Below are positions 58,128 through 64,000 of a stretch of 64,000 nucleotides of DNA, one piece after another. Source of the stretch: Aminobacter sp. HY435 (lineage in GTDB: Bacteria; Pseudomonadota; Alphaproteobacteria; Rhizobiales; Rhizobiaceae). The notes under the pieces were generated by a model. The model made no database searches. It was not told the DNA's origin and worked only from the letters and a program-made list of their open reading frames with translations. The stretch covers positions 213,387 to 277,386 of the forward strand of contig NZ_JANKZL010000009.1 in the NCBI RefSeq assembly GCF_027568395.1, in the 5' to 3' direction. Each line of letters opens with the position of its first letter. The first letter of the stretch is position 1. The position numbers were made by a program, and so were the translations under genes.

Positions 58128-60362
58128 ATGATGCGTCAGTATGAGCTTGTCGAGCGCGTCCAGCGCTACAAGCCTGACGTCAACGAGGCGCTGCTCAACA
58201 AGGCCTATGTCTATGCCATGCAGAAGCATGGCCATCAGCGCCGCGCTTCGGGCGATCCCTATTTCTCGCACCCGCTGGAAGTGGCGGCGATCCTCACCGA
58301 CATGCACCTCGACGAGGCGACGATTGCCGTTGCCCTGCTGCACGACACCATCGAGGACACCAGCGCGACGCGCGCCGAGATCGACGAACTGTTCGGCCCC
58401 GACATCGGCAGGCTGGTCGAGGGGCTGACCAAGCTGAAGAAGCTCGACCTCGTTTCCAAGAAGGCCGAGCAGGCGGAGAATTTGCGCAAGCTTCTGCTGG
58501 CGATTTCCGAGGACGTACGCGTGCTGCTGGTCAAGCTCGCCGACCGGCTGCACAACATGCGCACGCTGCATCATGTGCCCGAAAGCAAGCGCCTGCGCAT
58601 CGCCGAGGAGACGATGGACATCTATGCGCCGCTGGCCGGCCGCATGGGCATGCAAGGCATGCGTGAGGAGCTCGAAGAGCTCGCTTTTCGCTACATCAAT
58701 CCCGAGGCGTATCGTACCGTTACCGAGCGCCTGGCCGATTTGTTCGAGCGCAACAAGGGTGTCTTGACCGACATCGAGGATGCGCTGTCGCAGTTGTTCG
58801 ACAAGTACGAGATCAAGGCGACGGTGACGAGCCGGCAGAAGAAGCCATGGTCGGTGTTCCGCAAGATGGAAACCAAGGCGCTGTCGTTCGAGCAGCTGTC
58901 CGATATCTTCGGTTTCCGCGTCGTCGTCGATGGCATCGAGGACTGTTATCGCGCGCTGGGCGCCATCCACACCACCTGGTCGATGGTGCCGGGGCGCTTC
59001 AAGGACTACATCTCGACGCCCAAGCAGAACGACTACCGTTCGATCCACACCACCATTGTCGGCCCCTCGCGACAGCGCATTGAGCTGCAGATACGCACCC
59101 GCGAGATGAACAAGATCGCCGAATACGGCGTCGCGGCGCATTCGATCTACAAGGACAATCTGCCCAAGACCAACGGCGCGGGCCATCAGATTTCCAAGGA
59201 AACCAACGCCTACGGTTGGCTGCGCCGAACCATCGAGCAACTGTCGGAGGGCGACAGCCCCGAGGATTTCCTCGAAAACACCAAGCTTGAGCTGTTCCAG
59301 GACCAGGTCTTCTGCTTCACGCCGAAGGGCACGCTGATCGCCCTGCCGCGTGGCGCCACCCCGATCGACTTCGCCTATGCGGTTCACACGGATGTCGGCG
59401 ACACCTGCGTCGGCGCCAAGGTCAACGGTCGCGTCATGCCGTTGATGACCGAGCTCAAGAATGGCGACGAGGTCGAGATCATCCGCTCCAAGGCGCAGGT
59501 TCCGCCAGCTGCCTGGGAATCGATCGTCGTCACCGGCAAGGCGCGCTCGGCCATTCGCCGCGCCACCAAAAACGCCATCCGCAAGCAGTATTCGGGCCTT
59601 GGAACTCGTATCCTCGAGCGCGCCTTCGAACGTGCCGGCAAGAAGTTCACCAAGGAAGGGTTGAAGCCCGTGCTGCATCGCCTGGCGCGCAAGGACATCG
59701 AGGATGTGCTGGCGTCGGTCGGACGTGGCGAGCTGTCGTCCAACGACGTCGTCCGCGCTGTCTTCCCCGACTATAAGGAAGAGCGCGCCACGCCCGCCGC
59801 CTCCAAGCCGCGCGAGGAGGGGTGGTCGAAGATCCGCAACGCTGCCGGCATGCTGTTCCAGATTCCCGGCCGTTCCTCGACCCCGCCGCGCAAGGAAAGC
59901 AAGCGTTGGGGCCCGGCCGTGCCGATCCGTGGCGTCAGTGGCGACCTGCCGGTGCGTTTCGCGCCCGAAGGTGCCGTGCCGGGCGATCGTATCGTCGGCA
60001 TCATGCAGCCGGGTTCGGGCATCACCATCTATCCGATCCAGTCGCCATCGCTGGTCGCGTTCGACGACCAGCCGGAGCGCTGGATCGACGTGCGCTGGGA
60101 CCTCGACGAGGGTTCGAAGGAGCGTTTTCCGGCCCGGTTGACGGTGACGGCGATCAACGCGCCGGGGTCGCTCGCCGACATCGCCCAGGTGGTGGCCGCC
60201 AACGACGCCAACATTCATACGCTGTCGATGGTGCGCACCGCGCCAGATTTCACAGAAATGCTGCTCGATCTCGAAGTCTGGGATCTGAAGCACTTGAACC
60301 GGCTGATCTCCCAGCTCAAGGAAAACACCTCCGTCAGCGACGCCCGCCGCGTCAACGGCTAG
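58128..60362 (+). CDS. rsh: bifunctional (p)ppGpp synthetase/hydrolase Rsh
   Basis: Stringent-response enzyme that makes and degrades (p)ppGpp. 744 residues with all expected domains. The HD hydrolase domain has [12 protein letters not shown] (His48) and LLHDTIEDT (His72-Asp73). The synthetase domain has the RXKD motif at 290-293 ([20 protein letters not shown]), which marks bifunctional enzymes. A TGS domain (about 395-455, [20 protein letters not shown]) and a C-terminal ACT domain (about 660-735) follow. Adjacent to rpoZ upstream and pyrE downstream, as in other Hyphomicrobiales. A 13-bp perfect hairpin lies in its leader. Confidence 0.97.
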   Translation: MMRQYELVERVQRYKPDVNEALLNKAYVYAMQKHGHQRRASGDPYFSHPLEVAAILTDMHLDEATIAVALLHDTIEDTSATRAEIDELFGPDIGRLVEGLTKLKKLDLVSKKAEQAENLRKLLLAISEDVRVLLVKLADRLHNMRTLHHVPESKRLRIAEETMDIYAPLAGRMGMQGMREELEELAFRYINPEAYRTVTERLADLFERNKGVLTDIEDALSQLFDKYEIKATVTSRQKKPWSVFRKMETKALSFEQLSDIFGFRVVVDGIEDCYRALGAIHTTWSMVPGRFKDYISTPKQNDYRSIHTTIVGPSRQRIELQIRTREMNKIAEYGVAAHSIYKDNLPKTNGAGHQISKETNAYGWLRRTIEQLSEGDSPEDFLENTKLELFQDQVFCFTPKGTLIALPRGATPIDFAYAVHTDVGDTCVGAKVNGRVMPLMTELKNGDEVEIIRSKAQVPPAAWESIVVTGKARSAIRRATKNAIRKQYSGLGTRILERAFERAGKKFTKEGLKPVLHRLARKDIEDVLASVGRGELSSNDVVRAVFPDYKEERATPAASKPREEGWSKIRNAAGMLFQIPGRSSTPPRKESKRWGPAVPIRGVSGDLPVRFAPEGAVPGDRIVGIMQPGSGITIYPIQSPSLVAFDDQPERWIDVRWDLDEGSKERFPARLTVTAINAPGSLADIAQVVAANDANIHTLSMVRTAPDFTEMLLDLEVWDLKHLNRLISQLKENTSVSDARRVNG

Positions 60363-60399
60363 GCAGACGGCTGGTTGGACGACAGGAAAGACCAAAGAC

Positions 60400-60978
60400 A
60401 TGCAGACGAGCGACGTTCTCGACATTTTCCGTTCGGCGGGCGCCGTGCTGGAAGGCCATTTCATCCTGACGTCAGGCCTGCGCAGCCCGGTTTTCCTGCA
60501 GAAGGCGCGCGTCTTCATGCATGCCGACAAGACCGAGACGTTGTGCAAGGCGCTGGCCGAAAAGATCCGCGCCGAGGTGAAGGGCGAGATCGACTACGTC
60601 GTCGGCCCGGCGATCGGTGGGCTTATCCCGGCCTATGAAACCTCCAGGCACCTCAAGGTCCCGGCGATCTGGGTCGAGCGCGAGCAGGGTACGTTCCGCC
60701 TGCGCCGTTTCGAACTGGAAAAGGGCGCCCGCGTCGTCATCGTCGAGGACATCGTCACCACTGGCCTGTCGATCCGCGAGACCATCGCCTGCCTCCGCGA
60801 ACTTGGTGCCGAAGTGGTTGCCGCTGCCTGCATCATCGACCGTTCTGCGGGAAAGACCGACGTCGGCGTGCCGCTGATCGCGCTTGCCGAATATGAAGTG
60901 CCGGCCTATCCGGCCGACCAGCTGCCGCCGGAACTGGCGGCGATCCCGGCGATCAAGCCGGGCAGCCGGAACATCTGA
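60400..60978 (+). CDS. pyrE: orotate phosphoribosyltransferase
   Basis: Forms OMP from orotate and PRPP in pyrimidine synthesis. 192 residues. The PRPP-binding loop is [18 protein letters not shown] near residues 112-130; the N-terminal part has [20 protein letters not shown] and the [17 protein letters not shown] loop. It lies 37 bp after rsh and 7 bp before acpS in a compact unit. Confidence 0.94.
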   Translation: MQTSDVLDIFRSAGAVLEGHFILTSGLRSPVFLQKARVFMHADKTETLCKALAEKIRAEVKGEIDYVVGPAIGGLIPAYETSRHLKVPAIWVEREQGTFRLRRFELEKGARVVIVEDIVTTGLSIRETIACLRELGAEVVAAACIIDRSAGKTDVGVPLIALAEYEVPAYPADQLPPELAAIPAIKPGSRNI

Positions 60979-60985
60979 GGTCCCT

Positions 60986-61402
60986 ATGATCCTCGGCATC
61001 GGCAGCGACCTCATCGACATCAGACGTATCGAAAAGTCGATCGAGCGCCATGGCGAGCGTTTCATCAAGCGCATCTTCACCGCAGCCGAACAAGAGCGCG
61101 CCGAGGGCAGGCGAGGGCGTCTCGCCTCCTATGCCAAGCGCTTTGCGGCCAAGGAGGCATGTGCCAAGGCGCTCGGCTGCGGCATCGCCGAAGGCGTGTT
61201 CTGGACCGAGATGGGCGTGGTCAACAAGCCGGGCGGGCAGCCGACCATGGAACTGACCGGCGGCGCCGCGATGCGCCTGGCAAAGATCACGCCCCTGGGG
61301 CACTGCGCCGTCATACACCTGACCATCACCGATGATTTCCCGCTGGCGCAAGCCTTTGTGATCATCGAGGCGCTGTCCGTCGAAGAACCGCCACTATCTT
61401 AG
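60986..61402 (+). CDS. acpS: holo-[acyl-carrier-protein] synthase
   Basis: Transfers 4'-phosphopantetheine from CoA to acyl carrier protein. 138 residues, typical of AcpS. The Mg-binding motif is [19 protein letters not shown] (Asp8), and the second is [13 protein letters not shown] with its conserved Glu. ATG at 60986 gives the canonical N-terminus; a longer frame from 60884 lies inside pyrE and is rejected. It is followed by lepB after 76 bp. Confidence 0.96.
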   Translation: MILGIGSDLIDIRRIEKSIERHGERFIKRIFTAAEQERAEGRRGRLASYAKRFAAKEACAKALGCGIAEGVFWTEMGVVNKPGGQPTMELTGGAAMRLAKITPLGHCAVIHLTITDDFPLAQAFVIIEALSVEEPPLS

Positions 61403-61478
61403 GGTTTTGGCGGCGGCAGAGACATTGCCCCCAGGGCGGCGAGCCCTTATACCATCGCGACCTGAAATCGAGGACGAC

Positions 61479-62225
61479 ATGAGCGTGGCTGAAAAACAGA
61501 AGAAGTCTGGTGGGCTTGGCGAAACCGTCAGCGTCATCGTCCAGGCGCTGCTGCTCGCACTGGTGATCCGCACCCTGCTGTTCCAGCCGTTCTCGATCCC
61601 TTCCGGCTCGATGCGCCCGACGTTGCTTGAAGGCGACTATCTGTTCGTCACCAAGTGGGCCTATGGCTATTCGCGCTATTCGCTGCCCTTGTCGCCAAAT
61701 CTGTTCTCCGGCCGTATCTTCGGCTCCGATCCGGAGCGCGGCGATGTCGTCGTCTTCAAGTTCCCGCCGAACCCCTCGCTCGACTACATCAAGCGCGTTG
61801 TCGGCCTGCCAGGCGACCGCATCCAGATGAAAGAAGGCGTGCTCTATATCAACGGCACCGCTGTCCCGCGCGAAAAGGTCGGCCAGATCGACAATCCCGA
61901 TATCACCGAAGTCAGCGGCCCGGTCGACGTCTATCGCGAGACGCTGCCGAACGGTGTGTCCTATGACACGCTCGACCTGACACCGAACGGCATCGGCGAC
62001 GACACGCGTGAGTTCGTCGTTCCCGAAGGCCATTTCTTCATGATGGGCGATAACCGCGACAACTCGACCGACAGCCGTTTCAACGTCGGCTTCGTGCCGG
62101 CCGAAAACCTCGTCGGCCGCGCCAACATCATCTTCTTCTCGATTGCCAATGGCGCCAGCCCGCTGGAGATCTGGAAGTGGCCGTCCGACATGCGCGCCTC
62201 GCGCCTGTTCAATTTCGTGCGCTAA
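61479..62225 (+). CDS. lepB: signal peptidase I
   Basis: Inner-membrane protease that removes signal peptides of Sec and Tat substrates. 248 residues. One N-terminal membrane helix (VSVIVQALLLALVIRTLLF), then the catalytic Ser44 in IPSGSMRPTLLEGD and Lys105 in DYIKRVVGLPGDRI; the C-terminal box FFMMGDNRDNSTDSR is intact. ATG at 61479 follows GAGGAC. It starts the lepB-rnc-era module, the order seen in many proteobacteria. Confidence 0.97.
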   Translation: MSVAEKQKKSGGLGETVSVIVQALLLALVIRTLLFQPFSIPSGSMRPTLLEGDYLFVTKWAYGYSRYSLPLSPNLFSGRIFGSDPERGDVVVFKFPPNPSLDYIKRVVGLPGDRIQMKEGVLYINGTAVPREKVGQIDNPDITEVSGPVDVYRETLPNGVSYDTLDLTPNGIGDDTREFVVPEGHFFMMGDNRDNSTDSRFNVGFVPAENLVGRANIIFFSIANGASPLEIWKWPSDMRASRLFNFVR

Positions 62226-62228
62226 GGT

Positions 62229-62951
62229 ATGCCAGTAAAGCGGCTCACCGCCACGGAACTCGCCGATGCGCTGCAGCTTCGCACCGGCCATGTCTTTCGC
62301 GACCACAAGCGCCTTCAGCGCGCGCTGACGCATGGCAGCGCGCGCAGCGCCAATGCCGGCGTCGATTACGAACGCTTCGAGTTCCTCGGCGACCGCGTGC
62401 TCGGACTGGCCGTGGCCGACATGCTGCTCAGCAGCTTTCCCGAGGCGCCCGAAGGCGAGCTGTCGGTCAGGCTCAACGCGCTCGTCAACGCCGAGGCGCT
62501 GGCCCAGATCGCCGACGAGATCGGGCTTGCCGAACTGATCCGCGCCGGCTCCGAGGTGCGCAACCTCGCCGAACGCAAGCGCGTCAACCTGCGAGCGGAT
62601 GCGCTGGAATCGCTTATCGCCGTCATCTATCTCGATGGCGGACTGGATGCGGCCAAGCGCTTCATCCACAAATACTGGAAGCCGCGCGCCCAGGCGGCAG
62701 GTGCTGCCCGCCGCGACCCCAAGACCGAGTTGCAGGAATGGGCGCACCAGGCGTCGTCCGCCGTGCCTGCCTACCAGATCGACAGCCGCACCGGCCCCGA
62801 CCACGACCCCGTCTTTTCGGTAAGCGTGCGGGTCGGAGAGTTTTTGCCCGCCACCGGCACAGGCCGCTCGAAGCGTGAAGCCGAGCAGAATGCCGCCGCC
62901 ACCCTTCTGGTGCGTGAGGGCGTATGGAAGAATGAGGAGACCGCATCGTGA
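62229..62951 (+). CDS. rnc: ribonuclease III
   Basis: Double-stranded-RNA endonuclease for rRNA processing and mRNA control. 240 residues. The catalytic signature is NAGVDYERFEFLGDRVLGLA, and the second acidic site is ADALESLIAVIYLDGG. A C-terminal double-stranded-RNA-binding domain (about 165-235) has GTGRSKREAEQNAAATLL. It starts 3 bp after lepB and overlaps era by 4 bp. Confidence 0.97.
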   Translation: MPVKRLTATELADALQLRTGHVFRDHKRLQRALTHGSARSANAGVDYERFEFLGDRVLGLAVADMLLSSFPEAPEGELSVRLNALVNAEALAQIADEIGLAELIRAGSEVRNLAERKRVNLRADALESLIAVIYLDGGLDAAKRFIHKYWKPRAQAAGAARRDPKTELQEWAHQASSAVPAYQIDSRTGPDHDPVFSVSVRVGEFLPATGTGRSKREAEQNAAATLLVREGVWKNEETAS

Positions 62952-63877
62952 CCGATGCCCCTGAAACCGCAACGCCTGAAACGGCAGCCACCCGGTCGGG
63001 CTTCGTCGCCCTGCTCGGCGCGCCGAATGCCGGCAAGTCGACCTTGGTCAACCAACTGGTCGGCGCCAAGGTGTCGATCGTCACCCACAAGGTGCAGACG
63101 ACGCGCGCCATCGTGCGCGGCATCGCCACCCACGACAATGCCCAGATCGTGTTTGTCGACACCCCCGGCATCTTCAAGCCGAAGCGCCGGCTGGACACGG
63201 CGATGGTCACCACCGCTTGGGGCGGGGCCAAGGACGCCGACATCATCCTGGTGCTGATCGACGCCGAGCGCGGCATTCGCGGCGACGCCGCGGCCATCCT
63301 CGAACGCCTCAAGGACGTGCGCCAGCCCAAGATGCTGATCCTCAACAAGGTCGACCGGGTCAAGCCGGAAGCGCTTCTGGCGTTGACCTCCGCCGCCAAC
63401 GAACTGGTCGATTTCGAGCGCACCTTCATGGTCTCTGCGCTGACCGGTTCGGGCTGCAAGGATCTGCTCGATTTCCTGGCAAAGCGCCTGCCGCTGGGGC
63501 CGTGGTACTACCCCGAAGACCAGATCTCCGATTTGCCGATGCGCCAGCTCGCCGCCGAAATCACGCGCGAGAAGCTTTATCTGCGCCTGCATCAGGAACT
63601 GCCCTATTCGTCCCACGTCGAAACCGAGAAATGGGAAGAAAAGCCCGATGGCTCGGTGCGCATCGAGCAGGTCATCTATGTCGAGCGCGACAGCCAGAAA
63701 AAGATCGTGCTCGGCCACAAGGGCGAGACCATCCGCGCCATCGGCCAGGCCTCGCGCATGGAGATCGCCGGCATCCTCGAACAAAAGGTGCACCTGTTTT
63801 TGTTCGTGAAGGTGCGCGAGAACTGGGGCAATGACCCCGAGCGTTACCGCGAGATGGGCCTCGATTTCCCGCACTAG
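62948..63877 (+). CDS. era: GTPase Era
   Basis: Ribosome-assembly GTPase that binds the 3' end of 16S rRNA. 309 residues. GTPase motifs: G1 GAPNAGKST, G2 region VTHKVQTTRAIVRG, G3 DTPGIF, G4 NKVD, and a C-terminal KH domain with KIVLGHKGETIRAIGQASR. The GTG start overlaps the rnc stop (4 bp). An insertion sequence begins almost directly after its stop codon. Confidence 0.97.
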   Translation: MTDAPETATPETAATRSGFVALLGAPNAGKSTLVNQLVGAKVSIVTHKVQTTRAIVRGIATHDNAQIVFVDTPGIFKPKRRLDTAMVTTAWGGAKDADIILVLIDAERGIRGDAAAILERLKDVRQPKMLILNKVDRVKPEALLALTSAANELVDFERTFMVSALTGSGCKDLLDFLAKRLPLGPWYYPEDQISDLPMRQLAAEITREKLYLRLHQELPYSSHVETEKWEEKPDGSVRIEQVIYVERDSQKKIVLGHKGETIRAIGQASRMEIAGILEQKVHLFLFVKVRENWGNDPERYREMGLDFPH

Positions 63878-64000
63878 GTCGTGTGGACTCTTGGGATTCC
63901 CAAGGCTGAGCAAATCAGATTCAAGACTGTCTTTTGGAGGCAGTCATGGGAGCATTGGACCGTCTGATCCTTCGGGATGAGCAGTGGGAGCGGATTTCGC
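63878..64000 (+). mobile_element. left end of an IS5-like insertion sequence (truncated by window)
   Basis: The DNA directly after the era stop is unlike the core genes: a GGACTCTTGGGATTCCCAAG stretch with near-palindromic centre that looks like a terminal inverted repeat, then a transposase start at 63946. The exact outer boundary and target duplication cannot be set, because the right end is outside the window. Confidence 0.6.
63946..64000 (+). CDS. IS5-family transposase, N-terminal fragment
   Basis: The first 18 codons are visible before the window ends: they encode MGALDRLILRDEQWERIS. The pattern hydrophobic-x-D-E-Q-W-E-R-I is the usual N-terminus of IS5-family (IS427-like) transposases. 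A TGGAGG ribosome binding site lies 6 bp upstream. The catalytic DDE part is outside the window, so activity cannot be judged. Confidence 0.65.
   Translation, partial: MGALDRLILRDEQWERIS

Noticed and set aside
58062..60548. 828-codon minus-strand frame opposite rsh
   Set aside because: It is a shadow of rsh, which has complete HD, synthetase, TGS and ACT domains; similar shadows oppose degP, mccB and the HlyD gene.
1..64000. CRISPR array, prophage or defence island
   Set aside because: No regularly spaced repeats, phage structural genes or recognisable defence operons were seen.

Overview
This is a 64-kb stretch of GC-rich chromosome from an alphaproteobacterium of the Hyphomicrobiales (Rhizobiales), most likely in the Mesorhizobium/Aminobacter/Phyllobacteriaceae neighbourhood. 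The evidence is the ccmI-ccmE-ccmF-ccmH-degP-two-component-glnE order, the rsh-pyrE-acpS-lepB-rnc-era block, Brucella Omp2-like porins, a PleC/PdhS-type kinase and a BraC-like orphan binding protein. Species cannot be named from sequence reading alone. Most of the window is core chromosome with dense, short-gapped operons; only an integrase, a toxin-antitoxin pair, some repeats and the edge of an insertion sequence look accessory.

Layout. 1-11.7 kb (+): 17-kDa-antigen-like lipoprotein, cytochrome c maturation (ccmI, E, F, H), DegP protease, response regulator/histidine kinase pair, glnE. 11.7-16.9 kb (-): PleC-like sensor kinase and aminopeptidase N. 17-22.7 kb: molybdenum hydroxylase large subunit without small subunits, EamA-type transporter, Stealth sugar-phosphate transferase, MmyB-type XRE regulator and a small membrane protein. 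22.7-31.5 kb: family-4 uracil-DNA glycosylase, ETF-ubiquinone oxidoreductase, EEP-family hydrolase, AMP nucleosidase, two very small exported proteins, Nu-class-like glutathione transferase, DUF2147 protein and Sel1-like protein. 31.9-34.5 kb: branched-chain amino acid binding protein, 1-Cys peroxiredoxin, YitT membrane protein.

34.6-40.9 kb (-) is a leucine/isovalerate catabolic operon: TetR regulator, isovaleryl-CoA dehydrogenase, methylcrotonyl-CoA carboxylase beta and alpha, with a VapBC-like toxin-antitoxin pair lodged between ivd and mccB. ETF-QO, which takes electrons from acyl-CoA dehydrogenases such as Ivd through ETF, is also in the window and has a perfect TTACGTTAACGTAA palindrome upstream; a near copy lies before the DUF2147 gene. 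40.9-45.4 kb (-) encodes a type I secretion ATPase and adaptor with a CAP-domain protein lacking a Sec signal, its likely cargo. 45.6-51 kb: HisC-like aminotransferase, lone tyrosine recombinase, tRNA-Ser(GCT) between two divergent porin genes whose 5' ends form a perfect 130-bp inverted repeat. 51-64 kb: alpha/beta hydrolase, lytic transglycosylase, dapA, smpB, NYN protein plus family-5 uracil-DNA glycosylase, rpoZ, rsh, pyrE, acpS, lepB, rnc, era, and the first codons of an IS5-like transposase directly after era.

No CRISPR array, rRNA operon, prophage or recognisable defence island was seen. The most interesting signals are regulatory or structural: the porin inverted repeat, the CAP/type I secretion unit, the toxin-antitoxin pair inside the leucine operon, operator-like palindromes, a degP leader that can mask its own ribosome binding site, a candidate structured RNA at 31.5-31.7 kb, and a family-4 glycosylase with too few cysteines for the usual iron-sulphur cluster.
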